A stretch of 64,000 nucleotides of DNA from Melampsora larici-populina 98AG31 (lineage: Eukaryota > Basidiomycota > Pucciniomycetes > Pucciniales > Melampsoraceae). The stretch's first letter is position 1. Each line of letters opens with the position of its first letter. Location: contig NW_006768802.1 of the NCBI RefSeq assembly GCF_000204055.1, positions 308,114-372,113 on the forward strand, in the 5' to 3' direction. Shown here one piece after another: positions 23,910 to 35,726 of the stretch. The position numbers and the translations under genes are program-made. Under the pieces are notes generated by a model that saw only the letters and a program-made list of their open reading frames with translations, did no database searches and was not told the DNA's origin.

Positions 23910-24489
23910 TCTCGTGGTGGGCGTGGCGTGAAAAGCGCGCCTTTGAGGCGCGCCCGGGCGTAGGCGTGAGGGCGCGCCCCAAAAGTTGAAATATGGGGTG
24001 GGCGCGCCCTTTCAGCCTGTTCTGCCGTTTTCGGGCTTTCTCGCTGTTTTCTTACACCCCACCACCTCCATTCATGCCAAAGGACAATACCGAGACACCA
24101 TCTGAGTGGATCTCACCAACTGTAAACTTTGGAAACTGATGGAAAGGTTCCCTTATGTCGAAAAAATCAACACGGCACCAAAAACCGCAGGCTTGCTCAA
24201 TGCCAGTATTGTAAAGTTACAATATTCAATTTTGAAAATTTCCATTGTTCTCCATCCAAGTAATAAATATCTGCAAGAATTTATCCTCAGGCTTCCCCTT
24301 GCAACACTTTTGACAGTTTTTTTGTTCCTTTTTGATTTTTTTTGATTTTTTTTAGTTTTTTTCCATTTTTTTCGATTTTACATACTCAAAAGGCGCGCCC
24401 TTGACGCCCCCACTATAGGCGCGCCTTTGAAAAGATTTAAAAGGCGCGCTGGGCGCGCCCTAAATCCAAACCTCGCGCCCACCACGAGA
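23910..24489. mobile_element. hAT-type MITE rich in GGCGCGCC
   Basis: The ends are TCTCGTGGTGGGCG at 23910 and CGCCCACCACGAGA closing at 24489, flanked by an exact 8-bp duplication CTAGAAAG (23902-23909 and 24490-24497). The 8-bp duplication and short inverted ends fit hAT. The arms contain six perfect copies of GGCGCGCC plus near copies in 580 bp, in an otherwise T-rich core. No coding sequence. Confidence 0.8.
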
Positions 24490-24609
24490 CTAGAAAGCGT
24501 CGGAAGAAAGAGCAGAACAAGTTTTGAGAGGGCTTGTATAATTCCTCTGATATGTGCTGCTTTTGCGAACATCCCAACCACACTCTGACATCAATTCCTA
24601 TTTGTATCT

Positions 24610-26703
24610 ATGTCGAGCCAATTTCTATCATCTTTCTACGAGAGGCTTTGTTCTCGAATTAGCCTCAGTACACCGGGTCAGATTTTTGTCTTGATATCTT
24701 TTCTTTGGCTCATTCGAGAGTTGCGATTGGAACTCAGAGAATATAAAATAGGTAGACGTGCTCGGGCTTGTAACGCTCGCCTGGCACCAAAAGCCTACTC
24801 TCCACTTCCATTTGGAATTTCATATGTCCTCGATCGCACCAATTTGATTGCTACTGGAACTATATCAGATCTACGACATCCCTTTAGTAGAGCTCGAGGG
24901 ATTAGTCCAGGAACTCAAGTGATCCGCACCCATTATTTAGGGATCGAGATGATACACACTCTATCGCATCTTGACGCGAAACACGTCCTTACTACTGGTT
25001 TTCAAAAATGGGGAAAGTCGCCTGACGCCGTAGAGGGATTCCAACCCCTCCTTGGTGATGGTGTATTTTCTTCGGATCAACGAGGACTTTGGTCATGGCA
25101 CAGATCATTGATCCGTCCGCATTTTACTCGAAAGCGTGTTTCTGATCTTGATGCAAGCGAGGAACATATTCATCGTGTTGTGAAATGGCTCAAGAACAAA
25201 ACCGAAGTAGATGAAGGTGCAGATATACAAGATGGCAAGTCTTTCATTTCCAATTTTTATACCTGTAAAGCATAGTCGCCGAATTATACTGATTTCAATG
25301 ATACATCTGATAGTCTTCTCCCGATTTACTTTAACTTCGTCAAGCCAGCACCTTTTTGGAAAGTGTTTAGACATGCTCAATGATTTGACTGCTGACAGGC
25401 CGGCCGAAGACGATCTTATCGACGCGGCTCGCTTTTCTCAAGCCCTCCAAGACGCTACAATGGACGCCATGAAATCTTCCTTGCTTCCCTGTGAGTTGTT
25501 TCTGAAGAATAAAAAAAATAGTCTGAATCACCGCGATACAGTCAATCTAATCAAATGAACATACCCATGCAATGTAAAATTTCCAGCTTTGCTAAGAAGA
25601 GCCATCCACGCAGTTACGATGCCCAACAAGTCAATCAAGATTGTAACTGAGATGGTTGATAAGCTTTTGTCTTGTGATCAAGGAAATACAGATGGAGGCG
25701 AAGGCCAAGAGATCAACTTGGTTGAAAGCTTACGTCAATCAGGCTGCTCACCTGAGATGCTTCGGTTTGAACTTCTCAATGTATTAATTGCTGCTCGAGA
25801 TACCACTGCTTCACTTCTCACGAGCTGTATATACGAGCTGGCTGGACGAGATGAGCTATGGAAGCGGCTCCAAATGGAGGCGGCGGAGATTTCTACTGCT
25901 GCTGGTGTATCTCTTGAAGATTTGTCAAAACTAAAGTTACTACGGGCAGTCTTGAATGAAACACTTCGGTACATTCAATCTTTTATCCACCTCAGCAACA
26001 TACGCTCACTTGTCTGATGTACTCACTTATACTTTAGGCTCCATCCTCCCTTGTGGACTAGCACACGTCATGCATACGAAGATGATGTCCTGCCTTCAGG
26101 CATTTTCGTACCAGCAGGGTGAGTCCAGTATCTGTTCTATACATTTCCGTAGAAATTTCACTTCAGGCTGTTTATTTGTAATCAACTTGATGATAAATAT
26201 TTCAGAACGGACATTCAATATTACATGCATGCGTTTCACCGGGACCGTAAATTATGGGGTGAAGTGAGTCTAGAAAGAGAAGTGAAATTTTCACCATCAC
26301 TCTTGAGTCTCATCTTTTGTCTTCAAACTTTCTATCTTAGAATGCAGATGATTTTGTTCCTGGGCGCTGGCTAGAAGGATCACAAACTGAAAAAAGTAGA
26401 GACCCATCCGCCTTTCAACCTTTCAGTGCCGGACCAAGAATTTGCATTGGTCAACAGTCTGGTATGTTCAGTGCCTTTGCCTTCCTCTTGAGTTAATTCT
26501 AGATTCTAATTATGTGTATCATCTTCACATCAAAAGCCCTTTCAGAAGCTTCTCTTGTGTTGTTGAGGTTGATACAATCATTTTCAGGGGCAGAGTTAGT
26601 CGGTCCTTCTGCTTGTAAAGACAGTATCCAGGAAGCTCCCACATTAGTCCTGAGCTATAGGGGTGGACTCTGGGCCAAGTTTCACAAGCTGAAGGAGGGT
26701 TGA
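24610..26703 (+). CDS. Cytochrome P450 monooxygenase (CYP52/CYP63-like)
   Basis: Seven exons: 24610-25234, 25314-25490, 25587-25968, 26038-26118, 26206-26263, 26341-26461 and 26537-26703; 536 residues, the usual P450 length. Residues about 24-35 form the N-terminal ER anchor. LLGDGVFSSD with WHRSLIRPHFTRKRVSD matches the helix C region of the CYP52/CYP63 clan. The I-helix AARDTT lies near residue 336, the K-helix ExxR is NETLR near 391-395, FVPGRW follows, and the heme-binding loop FSAGPRICIG has its Cys near residue 476. All key residues are present. CYP52/CYP63 enzymes hydroxylate fatty acids, alkanes or related hydrophobic compounds; the substrate here is unknown. Intron 1 appears to use a GC donor (GCAAGT at 25235) with a normal AG acceptor; every other intron is GT-AG. 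Confidence 0.9.
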
Positions 26704-27843
26704 AGTGTTCATGTCTCACATGAGGCAAGACAGCCTTCCTGTTTGTTGATCATTTTCTTTTTTGTATATCTTGGCAACATCAAGAGGTAGATCATACTCT
26801 TCAGCAGTTACCCATTGAAATAGATTATCTCCAAAGGATTGCCACCTTGTAGCTTCACAAATACATCACTTAAGCTTTGGTCTTTGAAGCCAAAATAACG
26901 TACATGTATTCTGATGGTTGGTGTTTACAATTAAATGTATATGCATCAGTGGAGTGCTTTGATTTATCTATATTATAGATGCATGTCGCCGTCTGGCTAT
27001 CTCCACCTAAACAATATTGGTGAATTGCACCAAGTCCCTGGCACAATCACACACCGAGGTGAAAGCGCCCCCAGGTCAGAAGAGGAACACTCAAGCACCT
27101 TTATAAAGATCAAGACTGAAAAAGTCTTGATAATAGTATGTTAAATTCATAGTGTCAAACAGAGCCACTGAGAACAGAGGATTAATTCTGTCCTTGATTC
27201 TTGAGTACCATGAACTCCTGAGCTCATTTTTCGGAAACCCGCATTCATTTAATTTTAGGTCAAGCAATCTAGCAACCTGTCACAGAACATTTTGAAAAGA
27301 TAGAAAGAAAACAAGACAAGTGTACAGCACTAGAAATACATCCCACAACAAATTTTCAGATACCATGATAGTAAAAATCTCAAAGATGGAACACGTATTC
27401 ATACTATGGTTACCCATGGACAACATGCTGTAAGACTTTGTTTTTCGAAAAAAACGACAAAAAGCAAAAACGACCTGGTAAGAGCTTCATTCAAAGCACA
27501 ATAGATAGTTACAGAAGGCACTTGACTTTCAATATCAGTGTACATTTCGAGTTCATTGAGCCGCACTGAAACTTTCAGTGTCCATATACAACACACTCCA
27601 ATTTAAATAGTCACAAACATATCAAAATATCAAAGAATTCAATGAAAAATACAAAGTGTACGAAAACTAGTTCGCTAGAGAATGTGTGTACAACAACACA
27701 AAACAAAGACAAGGAAATAAAATTTTGGCTATAGCTATCAGTCTACTACGCCTGCTGATACAGGGTAACGATCTAAATCACTAAAAGATGAAACAGAAAA
27801 TATGAGTTTTATCAAACTGAGCTACTTGATTAGCAAGTCTGAC
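26704..27843. other. Intergenic between convergent genes
   Basis: No gene is seen. Short frames at 26935-27144 and 27399-27596 have no family feature. Confidence 0.45.
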
Positions 27844-28546
27844 TTACAAGGTTTGCTTAGGTTGATCATCTGCCCGGGGTTTACAATTTTGCGTGACTGA
27901 TGACGTTTGAAAAGTCCGAGTCAGTCTTGAACGATATCGTTTTGTGTAATCCATGATGAAAGAGAATTACCTTTAAGAACGGATCCGACATCAGAACACT
28001 GGAAAGCTCGAGTTAACGTAGCTTTACCGGTTGCATCGGTTTTGACAATCCCACAATCTGGTAAAGAAGCAAGTTTTTAATGTCCAAAAGCTTATTGTGA
28101 TACGATGAAAGACACTTCAACGTACTGATATGAAAAGTATCAGTATCATCACCATTTGGAATTCTTGAAACAGCATCACACATTTGGGAAGATGGTTCAT
28201 CTTTGGTCAAAGGATTTGTAATTAGATTATCTTGATAAGGAACACAGTTTTCAAGTTTTATTCGAGGATAAGGTGGTTGTATACAAGTAAAAACTTGTTT
28301 ATCTTTAGTCCTACAAACTGATGATTAAGTAAAAAAACACGAGAATTTGTCAAGTTCTTTCTCAAAAGGATGATATATTGAATGAGGTATTACTATCAGG
28401 AGAGAGGAGAAAACAGATGGTCACTTACTATTATGAAATGGTTTTCTATCATCTATACCATAAAATAGACAACATTCTTGTGAACTCCCACCGAAAACAA
28501 ATTGAATGTTTTGAATAAAGATTAGTAAAAGTAAACGTGAATACAT
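27844..28546 (-). CDS. Small secreted cysteine-rich protein
   Basis: Four exons on the minus strand: 28546-28429, 28317-28126, 28057-27971 and 27896-27844. The introns (111, 68 and 74 nt) are GT-AG and each splits a codon after its first base. The product is 149 residues. It starts with a clear signal peptide (MYSRLLLLIFIQ, then NIQFVFGG), and the mature part has nine Cys (ECC, then single Cys spaced through the chain). The size, signal peptide and Cys content are those of secreted rust effector candidates or apoplastic proteins. I recognise no domain. It lies in the same orientation as, and 1.1 kb from, the secreted protein gene at 29688-30408, but the two do not look homologous. Confidence 0.75.
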
Positions 28547-29687
28547 ATCGAAGACTGAATGCTGATAGTAATACGACGAGTTTGTTTGATAAATTAACGA
28601 TTTGTTTGATAAAGTATGGAGTTGTTTTGTAAAATTCTTGACAAAAAGGATTTAAGATTGCTCTGAACACTAGGGGAAGTAATCAAAAGGTTTTATAGAA
28701 AAAAAGTAGCTGAAAAGTCTCCTGGATTGATTGCGGAGGAAGCATGGATTGGAACTTTTAGCGAGTAGAGAAAGCAAAAATCCCTCATTCAAAGAAGTAA
28801 ACGCTTCATCAACTTTGCGAACCCCTCGAAGATAGGTATGTAACCATAACGCTCGAGCTCCGAAATGTGAGCAAAACCGAAAGAAATCCTATTGAAATCC
28901 CCGCCTCACAGCCTTGAGGGGGTCGAACTCGAGGCAAGGCCGATCAAACAAACACTCAGGATGTCATTTCAACTTATTCGACGTCATTGCAGGGAGTCAT
29001 GTAAAGATGAATTAAACACTTCAGTTATTTTCCAGCTTTCGCCAGGACAATCTTATATACTAGAGTGAATAACGAACAAAAAATAGAACACACACACGGC
29101 GGGACAAAAGCATTCGGCAAAGACTTCGAGGGTGGATTTCAGGGAAGTGCTCTGCCGGGGCTTCAAGGTTCAACTTGACGAGGTTTCAAGAGAGGCGTTG
29201 AGACCGACAGATCAAGGGCTAATATCTCTTTGGCTACTCACTGGAAATCTGTGCTTTTCTTGAACAACCAATCAACAGACCTCAACCAAATATTTGCGAA
29301 AGACTTGCTCTTTCAAAAAAAGGAAAAAACCACATTGGTCTTGAAGATTATACTCAAAGAGAGTCATCAATCTGACATTTTGTTACTAGAAGGGATCTAG
29401 TTTGGATGCGGGCAAACAGACTATACGGTTGAGAAACAGATATGAAGCGCTAAGCACTGCCAGTTAATGAGAGAAAGTTAGAAACTGAATAAGCACTTTT
29501 CCGCTTGAGTTCAAACCAGCCCATATGCAATACGTTTAAACTACTCAAATCCACCAAAACTCATCACTAATTTGATACTCGTATCCATAACGCTGCAAAT
29601 AGATTGATCACAGAATTATCCAACAAATTGTTTATGTCCTATTCTTGGAATGCTACGTGTTTCCTCAGTAGGATTTTACATGATCCT

Positions 29688-30408
29688 TTAATTTACCTTG
29701 GTGCAACTCGTGCATGCTAAAATGAAAAAAACACTATTCTCAGTTCAGCAAGCTTTTGATTGATGACTAAAGATGACTGACTCATGGCGGGCACATTAGC
29801 AGGAGTATCAGGGCATGTAAAAGCAGTTTTCTGGAGATTGATACAAGCTGAGAGTCCATCATACAAACATGGAGTATAAATCTTGAATCAGACACTTCAT
29901 CGAAAACGGATGGTTCAAGATTTGGAATACTGACTATAGTCATCCGCGCTTTTGTTGTAAGTATATTGAGCACAGTTCTGATTACTCGATCCATTTCCCT
30001 TGCAGCCAGACATCGGACTGTAATTCCGGTCTAACATCAAATTACATTAGCGATAAAATCCATGTCCAGCGATCAGCTTCACAATTTCATTTTTTGATAA
30101 AAGGAGTGAGGATTGGTTCGCCAAACACTAACTTTGATCTGCACAGCTTGAGCGTACGCATGAATACTCGTGTGCTGTTTGGTCTACGAACTGACCCTTG
30201 CATACTTTTAATGTGAGCGATCACGAAACCGTTCCGCATCAGCCGCAGGTATAGATTATGCTGAAGTGATCAGGCAATTGATTATATAACCGGATCACAT
30301 ACTTCCATTATTGTTTGCGTCGATTGTAAACTGGGTATTACAGGTATAATCGCTCACGGCCCCATGAATCCACAGTGTAACGATTAAAAGGGAGATTTTG
30401 AGAAGCAT
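29688..30408 (-). CDS. Small secreted cysteine-rich protein
   Basis: Five small exons on the minus strand: 30408-30303, 30204-30133, 30030-29935, 29847-29782 and 29716-29688, all with phase-1 GT-AG introns, giving 122 residues. The first 19 residues are a signal peptide (MLLKISLLIVTLWIHGAVS). The mature part carries about eleven Cys in a regular pattern (YSCVRSSC, QNCAQYTYN, DDYTCIN, FTCPDT, MTCTSCTKVN). The recurring C-x-x-Y-x-Y-N and Y/F-x-C patterns resemble cysteine-rich secreted proteins of rust fungi; that comparison is from memory. The exon 4 acceptor (CTCTCAG) was chosen because it alone restores this pattern and the frame. Other splice choices are possible, so the middle of the protein is less sure than its ends. 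Confidence 0.65.
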
Positions 30409-30741
30409 CTTCGGTACAGCAAGAGAAGAAGATCAAGTTCGATTGGAAAAAGCGTGTAAGTGAGCAAGATTTGATGAAGAGAAGAGGGCAGTGAGGAAGC
30501 GTATGAAAGGGACATAAACCGGCCTTTCCATCTACCTATTTATAGGATTTTTACTCTGTTGTAGTAGACGCCGACACGGCAGCCAGCTTCTGGAGTTGCT
30601 TTGCGTTTGTTCCCTCACACGCGGAGAAGTGAGGAAAAGTAGCGCCACCGGCGTGCATTTACGTCTTTGAACCTTTTTTCTACTCATTCGGTTCAACATC
30701 GGCGTTATGGCTTTGAGTAGTATGACAATTCTTGAGGGAGC

Positions 30742-30857
30742 CATATGGTTAAATTCAATGGAGTCCCTCGTGGAGCGGCTGGACCCTTTGCCTCCGCCAC
30801 AAGGGACTCGGACGCTTCGCCGCCGTCAGGGAGAATTCCATTGAGTTTAAACATACG
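30742..30857. repeat. Small foldback (MITE-like)
   Basis: An outer inverted pair (GTTAAATTCAATGGA against GTTTAAACTCAATGGA on the other strand) encloses an inner pair (GAGTCCCTCGTGG and CCACAAGGGACTC) around a GC-rich loop. Total 116 bp, no coding sequence. Confidence 0.55.
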
Positions 30858-33369
30858 GTTCGATGACAGGTATATAGGAACTTGAAGCCGTATTCCTCGA
30901 ATAAGCGTGTGTACTTATAAAGGAGCACAGGAGCGTACCAGAAGATAACAGTCATGGAGGCATCCACCAGAATCAAAGAAAATCAAGACTGCACTCTGAG
31001 ATGACCGAAAGAAGAAGCCGATGCACACCCTTAAAATTAAATCAACTATGTTTCAAGGCGCACCAAAAATTGTTGTGTTTTTTGTACGCCTCGAAGGCGG
31101 ACTCATGTACATATGCAGTGAAGTTGACACCCCGTCGGAAGAGCCCCCCCAGTAAATCTGCTGAAGCCTGAAGGACAGAAGTGGTTGATATGAAAATGTA
31201 TTTGAAATCAATTTGTGCATTCTTTTTCCTCACCCTCATTATCATTCTTGAGAAAGAGATCATGATCTCAATTGTTTATTCTTCCTCTACTTCTTATCCT
31301 ACATTGTGAATTGATGATCCAAGCTGATATTTTGCAAATTGTGATCTAAATGTACAAATATCATTTAAATCAGCTTACACTAGAAACAGAAACATCAACA
31401 CCTTCTCCTTCTCCTTCTCCTACTTTTCTTTTCTAAAAGCTCAGAGCTATCTTTCAAACTTATAATTCCAGCTGTCTTGAAAGATAAATGGTACTGCTAA
31501 ATATCATTTTCTAAATTTTTATTTTTCATATCCGTGGTCACGTGGTTTTACCAATCTGGTAGGAAAAGTACAGCAATGACTGATGATACGGCCTGAGGTG
31601 AAATCATGTTGCTTGCCTGAAGCCAGCTTCAACCCATGATTCCAACACTTGAGCGGGTATGAGCCTGCATGAGCTCCATTTCTGATAGTGATCCTAATTG
31701 GGATAAATAACCCAGGCAGGCAGTCAAACTTGGAGAATCACACCAATGCTTTGGTCTATCTTGAAAGAGAATTCCAATTCTCTAATCCAAGGGAATGTTT
31801 TGACTGGGGCTATGACCCGGCCCTGTGAGCTCACGGCCGGCCCTGGGTCCGGGCCCGGCCTTGGGTAGACTCAAGGTCCTTGGTAAATCAATGTGGGTCA
31901 ACCAGGGCACTCCCTAAATTTTAGGATTCAGGGCCAGGCAGGGCTAGGCTTGCTTTTGAATAATAAAGGAGGGATACATTCAAACTTTTGTCTGAATTTT
32001 AGGCAAGGCAAAGAGGTGAAGCAGGGATAACAGCAGACTTGTATTTCAAATTTGCATAACAGAAACAATTTTTGTAAGTGATATAATCTTACTTAGAAAG
32101 TAAAGAGGAATTCTCACGATGGGGACAAATTTTAAGTGATATAATCCTACTTAGAAAGTAAAGAGAACCAAAAGGCTTCTAAATAAAAAAATTGTTCATT
32201 TAATTCCTAACACCTTATTCCAGCTCTTGAGACACACCGGAGCCTCAAGACTGAGGGGAGTGAATGACAAGCGGTGATTGCTCATAACTCTTGAAGCGGC
32301 AGAAAATGAACTTTTGGATGCACTGTAAACATTATCCAGTTTCCCCGAGTGCAAAGGGGAAAATGATTAAGAGTGTAGTTTGGAATGAAGGGATCCATCA
32401 CTGCACACCTGAGACATAACACACACACTACATATGTGCAGCAGGCTTAGCTATAGTTGCCTATCATGTACACGTCCCCACACCTAGGATTTGTAATCAT
32501 TGGGTTTGCAACAGGCCCCGGCCCCGCCACTGCAGAACTTGAATGATTGTGAACCACTTGGAGGGGACTGTACATACAGGTCTGCTCAGCTGACTGCTCA
32601 TCTGACTGAATAAATCACATGTGATACATTATGTCACTTTTTTGTCATTGACAAAGTTATCCCAACAATCCACTACATATATCATCATGGCAACTCGTGA
32701 GGCAACATTCTTGTGGCCATTCGTCCATAACAGAAAGGGTGTTACATAAAGTTTAGTTGACAAAATTACACCAAAACTTTGAGCCCATGTATGTAGTAAA
32801 TCTTTTGAATGATTTTGTCAAGCTGAAAAAAAGTTACAGCATGTATTACATATGATTCACTCATCCAGATGAGGACATAACTGAGTAAGCCTGTATGTAC
32901 ATGGTAACCACCTATTCACTCAGCCTGCTGCACATATGTAGTGTGGCTGTCATCACTCAGGTGTACATTGATAGCTCCTTTTATGACAAATTATACTCCT
33001 ATTCATTTTCCCCTCCCCACTTGGGGAAGTTGAATGATGTTCATAGTGGTGGAGTGCTGGTCACAGGCACCACAAGAATTGCAGCTGCCATGTGTGATAA
33101 GATAGGCCAATGATGTTGATGAGTACTCCAGAAGGAAGAACATCACAAACCTTTATTCTTGAGGTGTGGTGAGGTATTATTTTACCTTTTCCTCAACTGG
33201 AACAGTCTTGCAGCACTTGATGAAGGGTTGAGGGTGATCAGGGTTGATTCCTTTGTCTTTGAGTTCAACAATTTTGGTATTGAGATCATAGACTGGTCAA
33301 AACTTGCAGGCTTGGGTGGTGAAGTGATCCACCAAGTTGTTGATCTTGAGGCAAGGATCAAGGATCACC
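30858..33369. other. Intergenic
   Basis: No gene is supported. A 33-bp direct repeat (TAAGTGATATAATC then TACTTAGAAAGTAAAGAG, one base different) lies at 32075-32107 and 32133-32165. A GC-rich patch near 31815-31880 may be the end of an old element. Confidence 0.45.
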
Positions 33370-34420
33370 AACCAGATGTAGACCACCTTGGTCTGAGAAG
33401 CGGATTGATATTGAATAATCTTTTGTAACATCAGAAGGACTGCTACCTTCAAATCCTTGCAGGTAGAGTTGTGTCAGGCTCAGATAATAAGGTGTGTATA
33501 AACAATCAATGAAAAAGTAAAAGATAAAAAAAGAAATCAAGATAAAAAATCTTACCTTTTCAAGACACTCTACAAGGTATTGATAATTGGGCATCACCTG
33601 GGAGAAGGTGGGGTACTTGTGACCCTTGATTGAATTTGTGACCACAGCCAGCAGAGCAAGAAAATGTACAATATACTTGATACAAGGTCCCACTTGTCAT
33701 TGTTGAGTGTGGATTGTTCAAGTGAAGGATCTCCCTCACATTGATACTTGATCACTTGGTTAAGTTTGTAAAAAGGTTTGAGCAAGGTGTGGGTTGAAGA
33801 CCAGCGGTTTGAGACTTTGTGAATCAAGCCAATCTTGCGATCCAACTTCTGAAAGCTAGCAATAGCATTGTCTAGAGAAATCTTGACCTGGCTGGAGTGT
33901 TTAACTTTTGTGTGGAAGCCACGGATGCAAGTCAGAGTGCTACTGATGTTGGCATGTGGAGTAGGTTTGATGAAAAGGGGTACACCAGAAGGGTTGAGGT
34001 ATGGTTGGATCAAGAGCATTTACCAGGGGAGGAATAGATTGGGGATCAAATACAGCTAATCCAGCTTTGGCAACAAGGTTAATTACATGAGCAACACAAC
34101 CATGTAAGTTTTCAGAGGTGTTGAAATGTGGAATCAAATTGGACCACCAATGGTTTTGAGAGCAAGGGTGATTCTGTGCATCTTGAAGTCTGCCAATATC
34201 CAATGGGCTGTAACACCAACATTGCAACATTTCTGGGAGCCGTCCACCCATCAAAAGTAATGCTGATATGACAAATAGAACTAAGACTGGCAATAGCATT
34301 TTGGGTGGATCAAAACTGTTCAACAATTTCATTGGATATAAAAGTTTGTTTGGAAAGAAGGCAAAGGGATTGAGGGTTGACCATGGTCATGAGCTTGCAG
34401 AATTCCTTGGCATCAACTCA

Positions 34421-35726
34421 CAGGGGCCAAAATAGATACTCACATACATGTGAGCGTTGTAGACTTTTTGGAATTCTCCAAAAAAGATTCATTTTCTTTC
34501 AGATTGATTCAATTCACAATCTTGTTTGTGCTCAGGTGATCATCCTGTGGTTCTCATATTTTACTTGACATTTATTGAGAAGGCTCATTTCCATCTTGGA
34601 TGAGCAATAACTGATTCCCGATGAGTACTCAGGATCAGCTCATGAGGCACTGAATACTCAGCAATTTGTTCAAAATGAAGATGAGCACATGAACTATACC
34701 TTCCTGAGGCTTCATTTTTCAGTGAAGAAGCCTGCCCAGGGGCGTCCCATTTGAGCTGCTCAGCAAATACTCAGTAGCATCCCCTGACTGGATCACTGAT
34801 GGGCCGGACTTTTCTCAGACTTCCTTGCTAAGGAATGAAGCCTGATAAAAGCGTCATCCCATCTGCTCATTGCTCAGCTAATCCTCAGTGATATCCCCGG
34901 ATAAAGTTTTTCACACTGAGGGGCTGAGATCAACTGAGCAGCCCCTCAGCCAATACTCAGTGACATCCTTTGGATCCTTCTGATCCGGCCAGGAATGCCC
35001 CTGAGGACTATCTGAGCAGGCCCTCATCCAATGAGCAGTGAAATCCTCCGGATCCTCCTGATCTCAGAGATGCCCCTGAGGAATAACTGAGCAGCCCCTC
35101 ATCCAATGAGCAGTGAAATCCTCCGGATCCTCCTGATCTCAGGGATGCCCCTGAGGAATAACTGAGCAGCCCCTCATCCAATGAGCAGTGAAATTCTCCG
35201 GATCCTCCTGATCTCAGGGATGCCCCTGAGGAATAACTGAGCAGCCCCTCATCCAATGAGCAGTGAAATCCTCCGGATCCTCCTGATCTCAGGGATGCCC
35301 CTGAGGAATAACTGAGCAGCTCAGTTGAACGAGCAGACGGGCCTCAGGCTTCATTCCGGAGCCATCAAGCTTGAGGCAAGCTTGGCGCTCTGTGATCCAT
35401 CTGGGGGATACGAGACTTAGCTAAGGGAATACTCAGTTCAGCTCAGCCCCTAAGCTATACATTGGTGGCATCCCTTGGAGCTTACTGAACCAGGGAATGC
35501 CGCTCAGGATCAGCTGAGCAGATGGATCAGCCCTTCCTCAGACTTCTTTGCTCAGGAATAAATGCTGAGGAAGGCTTAGTTTGTCTGCTCAGTTCCTGAT
35601 GATCACGTAATCAGCTGACAAACAGAAAGAAAAGGGAAACAAATGGGAAACAAATGGGAAACAAATGGGAACAAAACAGGAAAATTTCAACGCTCACATA
35701 GTTGTGAGCATCAATTTTTGCCCCTG
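34421..35726. mobile_element. Foldback element inserted in the hAT relic
   Basis: The left end CAGGGGCCAAAATAGATACT and the inverted right end (CAGGGGCAAAAATTGATGCT on the minus strand) continue together through CTCACA and ATGTGAGCGTTG, about 42 bp. The flanking octamers TCAACTCA (34413-34420) and TGAACTAG (35727-35734) share AACT only, so a hAT-type duplication is possible but eroded. The interior is made of CTCAG/CTGAG words and a minisatellite. No gene. Confidence 0.65.
34942..35316. repeat. 75-bp minisatellite, five copies
   Basis: The unit starts CAGCCCCTCATCCAATGAGC and recurs at 34942 (diverged), 35017, 35092, 35167 and 35242, with exactly 75 bases between starts. The last three copies are nearly identical. 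Because 75 is a multiple of three it keeps an open frame on the minus strand (35008-35256), which is an artefact of the repeat and not a gene. Confidence 0.9.

Noticed and set aside
29782..29994. 70-residue frame reading through exons 3 and 4 of the small secreted gene
   Set aside because: It loses the Cys pattern; the spliced frame gives regular Cys spacing and in-frame junctions.
35008..35256. 82-residue open frame with a repeated DEGLLSYSSGASL unit
   Set aside because: The frame exists only because the repeat length is a multiple of three and contains no stop. No start context or family supports it.
34942..35316. Regular 75-bp repeats that could suggest a CRISPR-like array
   Set aside because: Copies abut with no unique spacers, and the host is a fungus. 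It is a minisatellite.
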